Assembly (NCBI RefSeq): GCF_021462225.1
Contig: NC_061816.1
Span: forward strand, 14,905,390-14,969,389
Direction of reading: 5' to 3'
Length of the DNA: 64,000 bases
Source: Girardinichthys multiradiatus
Taxonomy: Eukaryota > Chordata > Actinopteri > Cyprinodontiformes > Goodeidae
Shown here: positions 22,012 to 34,270 of the stretch, piece by piece
How positions within the stretch are numbered: position 1 is the stretch's first letter
How the letters are laid out: every line of letters begins with the position of its first letter
Notes under the pieces: model-generated
Seen by the model: the letters and a program-made list of their open reading frames with translations, nothing else
Database searches by the model: none
What the model was told of the DNA's origin: nothing
Translations under genes and position numbers: made by a program

Positions 22012-23394
22012 ATATTAGCTTCATCTAAACCTTCAACTTGTATGTTAGACCCAATCCCAACCAAATTATTTAAGGAAGTGTTCCCTCTGATTACCAGCCC
22101 CATTTTAGATATGATTAATCTATCTTTAGTAAATGGATATGTACCACAGGCTTTTAACTTAGCTGTAATTAAACCTTTACTTAAGAAACCTTCGCTTGAT
22201 CGAGATGACTTGAAAAATTACAGACCAATATCCAATCTTCCATTCTTATCTAAACTTCTTGAGAAAATAGTTGCTAATCAAATGTGTGAGCATTTACACA
22301 GCAATGACCTGTTTGAAGAGTTTCAGTCAGGCTTCATAGCTCTTCATAGCACTGAAACAGCTCTGCTGAAAGTCACTAATGATATTCTTATGGCCTCAGA
22401 TAATGGACTTGTAATATTCTCTTAAAAAGGCTGGAATATGCTGTAGGGATCAGGGGAACAGTGCTAGGCTGGTTTAAATCTTATCTGTCTGACAGATTCC
22501 AGTTTGTTCATGTAAATGATAAATCATCTTTAAACTCCAGGGTTCATTGTGGAGTACCACAGGGTTCAGTACTTGGGCCAATTCTCTTTACTATATATAT
22601 GCATCCAATAGGTCAAATTATCAGGCAACATTTTCACTGTTACGCTGATGATACTCAGCTGTACTTATCCATAAATCCTGATGAACCCCACCAGTTAGAT
22701 AGACTACAAGCATTTCTTGAAGATATAAAAAACTTGGATGACTTTACATTTTTTGCTTCTAAATTCAGACAAGACAGAAGTTGTTGTCTTTGGACCAGAG
22801 TCTTTAAAATAAAAACTGCTTAGTCAATCACTTAACCTGGATGGCATTAAATTGACCTCCGGTAATAAAGTAAAAAACCTTGGTGTTACTTTTGACCAGG
22901 ACATGTAATTTAAATCCCATATTAAACAGGTTTCTAGGATTTCCTTCTTTCATCTCCGGAACATTGCCAAAATTAGAAATATCCTATCCAGGAGTGACGC
23001 TGAAAAACTAGTCCATGCATTTGTTACTTCAAGGCTGGACTATTGTAATTCTTTACTGTCGGGATGTTCACAAAATGCAGTTAAAACCCTTCAGCTGATT
23101 CAAAATGCTGCAGCAAGAGTTCTGATGAAAATTAAAAAAGCCCTTAATGATCCAGCTCCATCATACATCAGAGATCTGATTGTTCCATACGTTCCTAACA
23201 GGGCACTTCATTCTCAGACTGCAGGTTTACTGGTGGTTCCTAGAGTCTCTACAAGTAGAATGGGAGGCAGATCCTTTAGTTAACAGGCTCCTCTCCTGTG
23301 GAACCAGCTCCCAGTTTTAGTCCGTGACGCAGACACCCTGTCTACTTTTAAGGCTAGGCTTAAAACATTCCTTTTTGATAAAGCTTATAGTTAG
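22012..23394 (+). pseudogene. LINE ORF2, reverse transcriptase and C terminus, broken
   Basis: Continues in the frame of the endonuclease with LDPIPTKLFKE, LKNYRPISNLPFLSKLLEK and FQSGFIALHSTETALL (fingers motifs). At about 22415-22430 the sequence jumps from DNGLVIF to RLEYAVGIRG, removing the palm block that normally carries the first catalytic Asp (motif A). The frame then shifts, with GVPQGSVLGPILF and CYADDTQLY (catalytic YADD) intact. A further shift occurs near 22760, after which the C-terminal part reads through in-frame stops near 22806, 22906 and 23280. A second deletion lies near 23135 (KIKK joined directly to ALNDPAPSY). The normal end is the TAG at 23392-23394. Confidence 0.85.
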
Positions 23395-24603
23395 AGTGGC
23401 TTAGTTTATCAGGGAGGGAGCATTCATCCCTCCATGTTGGATGGAGTAAGGGGGAGTCAGGTTTAGCCTAAACCAGCTCAGTTATGGTTGAGGTGCAAAC
23501 ACACCCTCCATTTCTGCTACCTGTATGACCCCTTCTCTTTTCCAATGGTTATAATCAGTCTGACAAGAGGGAGGTATCCCAATCCTTGTGGTTTTTAGTA
23601 TAACAATGACCATCAGTGGGACCCTTGTGGGGTGCCATGTGACGACATTGTTGTAAATAAGCGCCGTTTAACAAAATTATCTGAACTGAAACTATCTGTG
23701 TAGTTATACTGCTATAGGCCAAGGCTGCTGGAGGACATAATGACCCCTTTCACCCTCTTCGCTACATTCTCACACTGCTCTCGAATTTTGAATTATTTGC
23801 TGTTATTTCAGCTTTTAACTTTGTTCTCTCTTTTCTCTTCCTAGAAGCTACACCTGGCCTGGCTCTGTGTCTACCTGTGACACCTTTCTGGAGAGGGGCA
23901 TCGTCTGAGCTTCTGCTCGCAACAACTTAATGCTCACCCTCTACCGATGATCCACATGGCCCTGTGTTTTAGTGTTTAATCCTTTCTCTCTCCTAGACAT
24001 GGCGATTGACTGAGCCTTACTGTAACTAATTTTATGTGCTCTTTTTCAGACTCTAACCTGGAAAACTGGCTTGGAGTTTATCTGTTCTTTCTTTCTAGGT
24101 GAAACGACTAAAGGAGCTACATCCATTAACATTTACTTTTCCTACCCATAGAAAGGACTCCGGGATCAGTGCTTCTTTGTTCTCTTTGTGTCTCTGCTCT
24201 GTTCTTTCTCTCAAACCCCCAGTCGGTCGTGGCAGATGGCCGCTCACACTGAGCCTGGTTCTGATGGAGGTTTCTTCCTGTTAAAAGGGAGTTTTTCCTC
24301 TCCACTGTCACTACATGCATGCTCAGTATGAGGGATTGCTGCAAAGTCAACGCCAGTGACTGTCCACTGTGTCTACATGCTCATCCGGGAGGAGTGAATG
24401 CTACAAGTCACTGACTGGATGCAATCTGCTGGGTTTCCTTAGAGAGAAAAACTTTTTATCCAATTTGAATAAATAACTAACTCTGACTGCACTGTTCAAT
24501 GGTTAGGACTAATTGGAATGTATGTACCTGACTGTTGTGAAGTGCCTTGAGACAACATGTGTTGTGAATTGTCACTATATAAATAAAACTGAATTGAATT
24601 GAA
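23395..24603 (+). other. LINE 3' untranslated region and tail
   Basis: Non-coding 1.2 kb between the ORF2 stop and the tail. The last 250 bases (GTCTACATGCTCATCC, GCAATCTGCTGGGTTTCC, GTGCCTTGAGACAAC, then ATAAATAAAACTGAATTG) recur in a separate 5'-truncated copy at 57546-57816 and, more loosely, at 8975-9145. This end is probably what the reverse transcriptase recognises. Confidence 0.8.
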
Positions 24604-24605
24604 AT

Positions 24606-25265
24606 ATCAGACAAAGATAGCATAAGTTAAAACAAAAAGCAGTCACATTTTGTGACAAAATGATTGCCCCCAAAAACTTATAATGGCTTGCACTATCCTT
24701 GGCAACAACTGCTAGTGTGATAACTGGCAAGCACTTTACATCACTTTTGATTAATTTAGAGTTGGACTGCTTGAGTGGTTCGGATTATTATCCAGCTTCA
24801 TAACTTAGTGCGGTTGAGATTTACGTCACGAATTGATGGCCACACATTATCCTTCAGGAGTTTTCTGTAAGGAGCTGAATTCATGGTTTCATCTATTTCA
24901 GCAAGTTCTCCAGGTCCCACAGGGGAGAAAGCATCCCCAGACCATCACACTACCACCATTTGACTGTAGGTACGATCTTCTTTTTCAAAAATGTCCATTT
25001 GTAACAGGGCATACACCTCCCAAAAAGTTCCACTTCTGTTTTGTCACAGAATATATTCCTAAACAACATGGCCTTGAATTTTCCCACAGATGACATTTTT
25101 GCTCAGTCTCTATCTTAATTTTAAATAATGAACCTTGACCTTAACTGAGGCAAGTGAGGCCTGCAGTGCTTGAGATATCTGGGTTCTTTCGTGATCTTCT
25201 GAAAGGGTGTCATTTTGAAACGTTTGCCTCTCCTGGGAATGTTCACCACTGTTTAATGAGCAGCA
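24606..25265 (-). mobile_element. Decayed Tc1-like transposon fragment, third family
   Basis: Read on the minus strand, the block runs backwards through a transposase gene. Plus-strand landmarks are GCTTGCACTATCCTTGGC (24687), AGGAGTTTTCTGTAAGG (24856), CAAGTTCTCCAGGTCCC (24901), CCAGACCATCACACTACC (24937), AAAAAGTTCCACTTCTG (25021), GCAAGTGAGGCCTGCAG (25149) and GGGAATGTTCACCACTG (25235). Internal deletions are evident, no long frame survives, and the 5' gene end and its terminal repeat are missing. It abuts the tail of the L2-type LINE. Confidence 0.7.
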
Positions 25266-28200
25266 CAGAAACAAACATAATTTATACAAACATATCTAAA
25301 AGTAAATCAGAATCTAAAAATCAACTAAACATGAATGGCTTTGGACACACCAAAAACCCTGACCTGCTCTCATCTGTGTTTCCGGAACATCCACTTGTAG
25401 CTCCTCATTCTAAAACTCTTGGTCTACAGATATTCAGTTATAAGAGGTGGCTTTTTACCATTCATACTTGGTTGGGAAGGTCTTAAAATAATTTCATACA
25501 TCTAGCGTGACTTTTTAAAAATATGTTAAATGCACATTATTACAGCTTTTTCATGTAAATCACACATATAACTAATAATGTCTCCTCAAAGCAATGAAGT
25601 AAAAACATTGTTGATGTTTGTGCGCAAAGGAAGAGGCTTCACAATGGAAACAGGAATCAGAAGGCCGTGGCTGACTTATCGCTTTAGTAACAAGGACAGT
25701 CTTACAGGGAGCTGCTCAATACCAAGTTGGAAGGCCAAAACCACTTTTAGGAGGGGAGTTTTAAAATAGGTGGACTAAGATGTGTTTGTTGAGAAATTTG
25801 GGTTATAGACTTTAGAAAATGTCTTACTATTTGTGAAATTATTGGTATATAAATTATTCTTACATTTCTAGAGCCAGTTCTTGTTTGAATCACACTTTAC
25901 CAGAGCTGGACTGGTAATCAGGCATCCCAGGTATTTCCCCAGCAGGCTGGCACATTTTTTATGTTATTTATATGCTTGTAGCCTAGGATCTTGAGTTGGA
26001 GCGAGCAGATGCAGCCAAATGAGTAAAAATTATACATATATTTGCTGTAGCTTTGATTTCTGCCACAACAGACGTTAAAACAGTAACATGAAGTAGAGGA
26101 AGAAGAGAGACAAAGTGAAGGCAGACGGGGTGATGAGAGTAGTTTTTAACATGGTAAGTAGCAACATTAGCAAAACGTTTTGTTTTTTAACTTTAGCGCT
26201 ATTTTTAGTTAAGTAATGCAAACTTACTACCGCATGATCATTGTACTAAAATGTATATGTGCATATATGGATATATGTAGTATAACCTGCTGTGGGAAAA
26301 CATCTTGAAATGGTCGGATGCTAATTTGTCATACACCATCATGGAACAGAGACAAACTTGTTCTCAAATTAAGTACATCATGTACTAAGAATATTATAAC
26401 ATTAATAGAATGCATAAACATGATTATAGTGTAATCCCTGTGTGGAATTTCGCATCAGTATTTATCAATAATACAGTCAAATGTAAACCCAAATTGCTAG
26501 CAGCTTCAAGAAATATAATGAACATATTAAACACCTTTTTTTAAAATGAAAACAAATAGCGAGTATTTCAAATCTTGGCATGGAGTTTCCCTGTTTGTAT
26601 ATATATATAAAAATGTGTTAGTTTTAACAAATGTCTTTATATTTATTTCATAAAGAGTGTGCACGAAGAACAAAAAGAGAGAGAAATAGAAAAAAAGACA
26701 ACTCTTTTTAGATTTTTTTGTGAAATTGTCAACCAGCCACAAATTGCAAACTGTACTGACCCAACAACCAATGATTCACAGCTTAAATGACTTGAGTGCG
26801 ACAGCCAAAGCAAGGCATTTCCTTTGCCTGAAAAGTCATGTTACTCGTAACCAGAGAGCTTTGTTTATATGTCACTTGAATAGCTTGTGTTTCTTGAAGT
26901 AAATGCAATAAATGATCAGTAGACACAAAAAAGTTTGAGTTTTCAAGTCATGCAAACATGCCTTGTGAATTATATTTCCTAAAACTACTCTTTCAAAGAT
27001 TTTACCTCTTACCCAAGGGTGTCGATTAAAATTATAATGCATCCTTTAAGGCCCTGGTCCCATTTAAACATGATTGACTGATAGTCAATAAGCAGAGTAC
27101 AGAAGGCAAAATATTATCAAGTGTTTTCCTGTTAAAGACTACAAATTTGATTACCTTTGAATGGAAAGCAAATCTCAATACCCAGAGACAGATTGCCTCC
27201 AAGAGAAAATCTGTTCAGGTTGGCACCAACGCTTTACAGTTGGCACTGCCTGAATTTAGGATAAAAACTGGTCAGTAAATAAACTTCTAGTTTATCTACA
27301 GGATCACAGAAAGTGAGTCCTCCCTACAGTTGCATATATATATTTTAGGAATACATAAGCAAAGCAGGGCAAGGTCTCACAATATGAAGATGGTTGTGCG
27401 GGCTGTCAAGTAAACAAATGTTTAGAATATTGAGGCCTCTCTTCATCAATAATTAAGCTTTATAAGGTCATAAAGCCAGAAAACTCAACATAATGGCATC
27501 TGAGTCTTTTATAGCCAAATTTCTGCAGGGATGGTAAATATTCATTTCTGCTAAATGTAGCATCAATGAAAACAAGAAATTATGGTCATAAAACAAAGCT
27601 TAACAGCTTTAATGCAAATTATGTTAAGCTGCTTTGTTGCCAACTCCAATGTTTTTCAAACTCCAATTTGAAAATGGATTAAATGGGTGTCTTCAATAGG
27701 AAGAAGTTTCTGCAAAGAGATTAAAATGTGATTTATTATTTGCAATTGTGATATTCATGTCATGTTTGCAAACACTGCATCCTCTAGAAATATTTGTATT
27801 GATGGTAAAAGCTTAAACACTTACCAATTGATTCATCCTAATCACCTGGATAAAGCTTGAGTTGTGGGACCACTGCGGCTCTCCAGAGCTAGGTCAACCT
27901 GTCCTTTGCTGCTCTTAAGTGCTGTTGGTTGTGGGCAGTCTACTGTTCTCGCCACATTTACTACTGTGCCCCTCCAGGTGACAAAATTGTTCATATACAC
28001 CCACTCAACACAAACACTTAGTTCTAAACATACGCTCACCCACCCATGCACTCACAAACTCAAACCAACACACAAATAATACAAATGGTTGAAGGTCATA
28101 CAAACACAGGTTAATATTACAATAATATGGACTGCATACTTTGATGCTGGATCAAATTTGGATTTAATAAAGTCAATCATGCAATTAGGATACCATCTTG

Positions 28201-29289
28201 AAATATCCTTTTTGTAGAGCAAAACTTCCCTGGCACCTGAAGGTAGCCATCTGCTCCATATGGTATACCTGGAATGCCATGACAGGACACAGAAAAAAAG
28301 AAAAGTAACAACAATGTGGAAAAGATGGGTATAAATGCTAAATTAAGTAGAAATTACTCACCTGGATATGGCACGTAAAACAAATATACACTTAAGTGTT
28401 TAGTATTTAAACTAGCGAAAATCAGCATAGGCAGGCAGAACTGCTAGACGGCAGCGAAGTTCTTCCAATACAAATCCTTGGTATGTGTGGAATGTGCATT
28501 AACAGGCATTGGTGAAATAAATACATTGCCATGGCTCTATTTAGCCAGAATTATTTTGAGGTTAATTCATGACAATAGTCTGCCAACATTAACATGGTTA
28601 AAACTTTAACTGCTCAATATAAACTACATAAAGCAAAACACATTTCTAAAGCATATTAATTGTTTGGCGTAGTTTTAAGATTATTAAGCAGTGTAACAAA
28701 TTCCTCTGAAAGATTTGGACTTGACTGGACAGAATTTATTTTAAAAAACATATAGCCGCCTATGTTTAGTGGTAGAGTTCTAGAATCTGCCTCCCATTGC
28801 TGTTCCTTGCTGTGGATAAATGTCCCAGAAACAGTGCCATTCTAAAAGCTATAATACTTTATTATTAGGAAAAGCTGTCCTAAACATAGTGCTCAACATG
28901 ATTTCCATTGCAAAAATAGGTGTGAAAATCAGCATATTAAACCTTTTATGTGTCCTGTTTTACTAGCTTCATACTTTTGGACTTGTGACAAGCACATTGC
29001 ATAGAGCTTTACTTTCTCCGCTCCCTCTCCTTGTTGGTAATATACCAAATTAAATGTTCTGCCTTGCCAGTTTATACTCCAACTGTTCTAAATATGATTT
29101 GCATTCTCATTTCACAGATGAAAACTGCATCTAATGAAAAGAATAGACCCAGATGTCAGGGGAGGGAGGTGTTTTTTTCTTGTCATCACAGTGGTTCTAC
29201 CTCTCAGTCTGTAAGTCATCATTATTGCCCAGCCCAAGAAGAGTACATCTGAATATGTTGATTTCAAATGATATGATAAACCTATGTTT
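25266..29289. other. Largely unique sequence, no gene recognised
   Basis: Four kilobases of AT-rich DNA with no recognised exon. A short repeat fragment lies at 25895-25965. The ORF at 25578-25769 has no known domain. Simple CA-rich sequence lies near 27995-28080. Confidence 0.5.
25895..25965 (+). repeat. Fragment of an interspersed repeat
   Basis: AGCTGGACTGGTAATCAGGC followed by ATCCCAGGTATTTCCCC and AGCAGGCTGGC resembles a short, widely dispersed element I recall from vertebrate genomes (GGCTGGACTGG...). Family not assigned. Confidence 0.35.
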
Positions 29290-29930
29290 ACAGTGCCTTT
29301 TAAAGTATTCACACCTCTTTCAAATTATGATCCAACAAAATGATGCCGATGCATTACTTTGTAGAGCCACCATTTTGCTGTATGTTTCTACCATCTTTTC
29401 ACATCTAGAAGCTGAATTGTTTGCCAGTTGTACTTTAGGGAAATTGTTTAAGCCATGCCAGATTGAATTTGCAATAGATTCTCAGTTAGGAATTTGTAGC
29501 TCTAGCTGTGTTTAGGGTTGTTGTCCTGCTGACTAGTCTGAAGCCTCGCAATATATTTAGCTCCCCTTATCTTCCCATCAACTGGAGCCAACTTCTTTAT
29601 GCCGCTGCAGAAAAGCATTTCCATAATAAACATGGTGGTGAAAGCTTCATGGTGTGTTCAGCATTATTATCATTCGTAGTTTTATTTTTCCTCCCCACAC
29701 AGCATTTGTCCTGTAGTTTTCCTGTAGCTTTATTCATCTTCCCATCAACTCTAAGCAACGTTTTTGTCCCTGTTGATGAAAAGCGTCCCCAGGTGTGATG
29801 CTGCCACCACAAAATTTCACTGTGGGGATGGTATGACCGTCCATCCCAGTCCCAAGTCTTTTGCAATCTGCAACAGATTATTTTCCTGGACTCCAATGTA
29901 TTTTGCTGCATCCATCTACCTTACTAATTT
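29290..29930 (-). mobile_element. Decayed Tc1-like transposon with internal duplications
   Basis: Starts with the worn terminal repeat CAGTGCCTTTTAAAGTATTC (29292), then the minus-strand C-terminal transposase region (TTGTAGAGCCACCATTTTGC, 29359; ACATCTAGAAGCTGAA, 29401; AGGGTTGTTGTCCTGCTG, 29513). The segment TCTTCCCATCAACT occurs twice (29570 and 29738), each followed at a similar distance by a GATGAAAAGC/GCAGAAAAGC-like motif. A third partial copy (CCCAAGTCTTTTGCAATC, 29850) comes after. The order is not that of a simple element, so the copy has been rearranged. No functional frame. Confidence 0.65.
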
Positions 29931-30781
29931 TTAAAGGGTGAATTACAAGTACAAGCTAGTGTTTTTGTATTTTAACATTTAACAAAGTATCTGTTTTATT
30001 TCACTTGACAGTTATGCATGAAAAGGAAAACAAATTACAGTATGAACACATTTTAGGGAAGAGACTGTGAAAGCCATGTTCTCCAGAATATTGTCATCCT
30101 CAGTCAACACAAAAGACACTTATCAAATTCTTGTGTTTTGGGGCATCATCAAGTTGACACGATGGTGTATAAATCCACAGCAATAAAATGGCTTTGTCTT
30201 TGAACTACAAGAGGATCGGATGGTTAAACCACACTGAGGCGATAAAATAAATCTATTACAGCAGAGGCAAACAGGAGCTTTTGTTTTTCAGCTGAAGCTC
30301 GTTTTCATATCTAGAAAAAAAAAAGCATAAGCAAATAAAACCACCAGACATACCTGCACTTCGGCAGCTTTGGAGAAAATTTAAAACAGGTCAGACATGT
30401 TAGCTGTTGCTATTTTGGATTAAATTATTTAAATACTAGGACTATTTAAAATGTACACTATTTATATTATTCTGTGTTAAAAAATATACTCCGTACAAAG
30501 CAGAAAATATTTTTTTAATTAGCAATTATTAGATTCACTTTTAACCTTTCTACTGATTGAGAGTTACCTCTGCCACTAACAGTAAATCTAACGGCAAAAC
30601 AAGCACATTGTTAGAACAGTGGCTAGCAGTGTTGTCTGAAGGGAAAATTGTCAAAGCTTTAAGTCTTAGGTGAAGTTTGTCTATATATACTTTGCATGTT
30701 GCATTTATTGATTTTATTTGGCTACTCTGGCCTCCTGCCACAATCTAAAGATATGCATGACAGACCCTTAGCTATGAGTGC
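29931..30781. other. Unassigned sequence
   Basis: AT-rich, with no recognised feature. Confidence 0.5.
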
Positions 30782-30791
30782 TTAGATGAGA

Positions 30792-31600
30792 TTCAACTCA
30801 ATTCAAAAATACGTTAGTCATCCCAAAGGGAAATTAAATGTTGTTGTAGCTCATATTATGCAGGTTTCTTCAAAGAAACGCCCTGTCTTACAGCAGATCT
30901 GAAGACACTGTTGTTGTATGACAGTCTCACGAAGAGGATGCTCAGGGTTCTGCATAATGTTTTTCATTTTATGAAGAATTTTTCTTTGCCAAATGATCTC
31001 TAGAGGTTCCAGAGGAGTCCCCCGGACAGCGCCAACCTTCTTTATTAGCTTGTTGAGCTTTTCTAAGTCCCTGGTTCTGATGTTGCTACCCCAGCTGATT
31101 TCTGCAGATGACAGGAGTCCGTTTTTGCATTGGAAATCTGAGTAAGGAGTCAGGGATATGATCCTGCAGCCATGTCTCAGTGAAACACATAATATTACCT
31201 TTCCGATACTCTGGCTGGGTCCTTTTTTGGGCTTGGGGTTCATCCAACTTGTTTACCAACAATCTCATATTGCCCATCATAATTGAAGGAAGAGATGGTT
31301 CAAACGTACTTCCTTCTCTTCTCTTTGCTCCTGCTCTGCATCCATGGGGCCTCCTTTTCAACTCATCGGGGATATGGGGTTGTAGTTAAGGTATCATCTG
31401 ATCTTTTGACATATTAATCAGCTGCTCCTGGTTGTAAAAAAAACCAAAAAAAAACATTGCAATGGTAACGCATCATAACAAATGTCCAAAAGGAGAAAAA
31501 GATCTGCAAAAATCCTTACAGCTGCACCGTGTCTGATACTGGAGAGGATAATCATCCAAAAAAACAAAACTATTTTTATCCACAAGATAAAGATGACACA
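30792..31600 (-). mobile_element. Internally deleted LINE with perfect target duplication
   Basis: An 809-bp minus-strand LINE. Perfect 10-bp direct repeats TTAGATGAGA flank it (30782-30791 and 31601-31610). At its 3' side (low coordinates) it ends with a LINE-like tail that reads, on the minus strand, TTTCCCTTTGGGATGAC then TATTTTTGAATTGAG. It carries the start of an endonuclease domain joined directly to the extreme C terminus of a reverse-transcriptase ORF, so most of ORF2 is gone. It retains some 240 bp upstream of the endonuclease, so its truncation is internal rather than 5'. Family within the fish LINEs not assigned. Confidence 0.75.
30853..31365 (-). pseudogene. LINE ORF2 remnant: endonuclease start joined to C terminus
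   Basis: In the frame ending at 31086 the peptide runs KRRPHGCRAGAKRRE, PSLPSIMMGNMRLLVNKLDE, IMCFTETWLQDHIPDSLL, typical of the beginning of a LINE endonuclease with its catalytic Glu in ETWL. At about 31110-31130 it meets a second frame that continues SSAEISWGSNIRTRDLEKLN, KLIKKVGAVRG, QRKILHKMKNIMQNPEHPL, typical of the C-terminal segment after the reverse transcriptase. The whole palm and most of the endonuclease are missing. The junction also shifts frame. No activity is possible. Confidence 0.75.
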
Positions 31601-31610
31601 TTAGATGAGA

Positions 31611-33184
31611 GCTACTGGAAGATGAAGGTCAACTGGTACAAACTGGTAAGGTTTGTACCAGTTGGTACCAAACATACTGGCCACACACTTCTTTAAAAAC
31701 AATCAAATTGTCAGTGGATATAGCTCACCCTCTATGAAGCGAAAGGTTGCTGCCAGGTTTTCAATTTATTTAGTTATTTTGTCATAAATCCTTATTTAAC
31801 CTTGATAAAATATCACCTTACAAGAAACCAACTTCCACATTTTGTAGGCATCACTCAAAGACCTCAAAGAGGCATTAACTTATAAATAGTACATTTTTGT
31901 GCTGAAAGTAGAACATTTTGTGTTTTTAACAGTGTTTTTGTTCCCATTTGTTCTTTAGAGGGGTTTACTTGTATTCTGTTCATCTATAATGAAACCCATG
32001 AGCCATATGGTCCACTGCATAGGTTCCGGATGTATTTGGCGACAGGACCACCAAGAATGATCAGCAGCTGCACAGACTTAAAAGGGTCCATTTGAACCCG
32101 TCAGCCCTACCAGCTGCAGTATAACCAATACTTACCATCATTCAATATCATTGGGAAAAGGCAAGAACAAAATCTAAGTGGCACACATGTACATTATTAA
32201 TTATAGTATAAAGAATGAAATTTGCCGTAGCAAGTAACTGAACCTAAATATTCTGTAAAAGATATTTATGCGCAAGCAACTAAATTAAGACATTTACTCT
32301 CTTCTTGCTCTTTGTAGACTGCCTTATGTATATTACATTGGATTTTTTGCCATTTGTATGATCACTGTAATGTCACATAATTACAGATAATAAAAGATAA
32401 TATCAGCTGAACGTGTGTACAAGCAGCAAACGTGCACAGAAATTAATCAAATGAAAAACTTCAAAAAGCAATAAAAAGAGAATTATACAATTTTAATCTC
32501 TCACAATGATTATTATCCTAGTCACTGTTGGCTTTAACCTTGACATCCAAGACAGCACCCATCATGACGTATGGATGGTCAGAGTCATATTTTGGTTCAA
32601 ACATATAATAAACATGTTGCAGCTGGAACATTCCCTCTGTCTTATCTTTGTCCATCTAGGTTGTGCTTCTAAGAGAAAAAGTCAACAGATGAAGCTAAAT
32701 GCTTCAGAATTCACATCTGAATCTGCCAATTTATTCCTCTAGCATATAAAAAACATATCGCCTCTTAACTCACTTATTTATTTCCATCCTAATTCATCTA
32801 AAGTCATTCCTTGCTAACCCTTGAGACATGTATGACCTAGAATTATGCAGAAATTTTTTTTTTCCAGTGTTAATTTTTCTAAAGCAATACAGAATAAGTT
32901 TCTTTCTCAAAATGATATTTTCCTTCTTACCTGCCTGATGGAATGCAGATGGAAATAAGCTGAGAAAGTAGAATCTGGTACAGGGCATCTTTACTTTGTT
33001 AGAGTTTAATGTTTTTTCTGTACATTGTCCCTGATCAAATAAATGAATAATAAGATGAAACTCATATCACTCTGGACATTGGTATAACTTTAGTATCAGC
33101 ATGGATCTGTAGGGGGCTGACCAACAAAGATGACCTTCTCCAAGAAATCGGGAGCTGTCCTTAGTAACGATCTAAATGCCTTTT
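31611..33184. other. Unassigned sequence
   Basis: No gene was recognised. An imperfect inverted motif, CTGGTACAAACTGGTAAGG followed by TTTGTACCAGTTGGTACC, lies near 31633-31670. Confidence 0.5.
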
Positions 33185-33665
33185 ACAGTCAGACAGGACA
33201 AAGACTAAGCTTTATTTGCTATAATAACAAGATTACATGAAGTTGTAGAGGGACCTAAACACAGACGTGATGATGGTGATCTCATAATGAGTTGATTTCT
33301 TAAATAAAGAAACCTACAGGTCTGGAGACACAAAGGAAGAAGAGCAATGAAAGCAATTGGAAATGAGGACTGAGGAACAAACCAGGCGAGACAAATGGTA
33401 GGAACAAAAATATTTAAGTTGGAGTCATGATAACTGAATAAGGAGAAGGGTGATTAGCAGCAGGGTGTAACTGTGAGGGTCTAAGCTCTATAGAGAAAAA
33501 TAGTAACTAAAGCCTTTAACTCTGTTGAGCGTGTAAATGCATTAAGAACAACACAAGCAGTAGGAATCCAAGAACTATAGAATAAACTGAATATGGAATA
33601 AGAAGAGTGAAGAATCTACAAATAAATGAAAACACATAATCAAAGTTGCAAGAATCCTGACAAAA
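33185..33665 (-). mobile_element. Possible old LTR-like relic, minus orientation
   Basis: Purine-rich on the plus strand, with CAGACAGGACAAAGACTAAG at the left and CAAGAATCCTGACAAAAG at the right. The layout resembles the better-preserved LTR-like units ending GGATCATGACA at 14133, 45373 and 49551, but no target duplication is visible and the resemblance is loose. Confidence 0.3.
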
Positions 33666-34270
33666 GAATCATGGTTGGTGGAGTACAGCTGATCCTTTCA
33701 AACCTAAGAACCAGCAAAGGCTTTTGATATGAAAAATGTGAGCATTGTTACAGAGCTGCAATAGCAGGGTTGGAAAGAGCACCAGGTTAAAAAATAGATA
33801 TCCTGATTTTCTTTCAGTTTCACCTCCAATGGGCTCTTTTTTTTGGCACATTACCATGTGACAGAAAGACATCAGGAGGCATAGCTTTGTTGACTATTCA
33901 TAATGAAACTGTGTCCCCATGGGGGCAAAGCGCAGAAGTGCTCAAGTGCCATATTTAGCACTTTATGCTCAACACTGAAACCTGAGGAAAATACGTTCTC
34001 AGAAACTGGAACTGTTTGTGGCTGCTTCCATTTTACAAACATTTACACAACAGGAGAACACAACAAAGCTAATAAGGTGCAATGACCTATTTGCCAATTG
34101 TTCACTGCATGTTTAGCTCAGAAAGATGGGCTTGCTCTGGTTACCATTAATAGTACCACTACTGTTGAGAACACTTCATTACCTGCCAAGCAAGGTGATG
34201 GGAGCAACAGTTTGATCGCAAGTGGTATTAGTGCACTACACTAACCGGATGGAATAATGACAACCAATTG
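33666..34270. other. Unassigned sequence
   Basis: No gene or clear repeat was recognised. The right edge, CATC at 34271-34274, is the left target duplication of the following unit. Confidence 0.5.

Larger units (their letters stand above)
20200..24603 (+). mobile_element. Decayed L2-type LINE, nearly full length at the 3' side
   Basis: In order: the C-terminal half of an ORF1 with an esterase-like (SGNH) domain, an apurinic-type endonuclease, a reverse transcriptase, a C-terminal region and a 1.2-kb 3' untranslated region ending ATAAATAAAACTGAATTGAA. An ORF1 esterase domain plus an AP-type endonuclease and a short A/T-rich repeated tail point to the L2/CR1 group, in which zebrafish L2 carries such an ORF1. 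Reading frames are broken by stops, frameshifts and at least two deletions, so the copy is dead. The 5' end is truncated or unrecognisable before about 20200. No target duplication was found. Confidence 0.88.
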
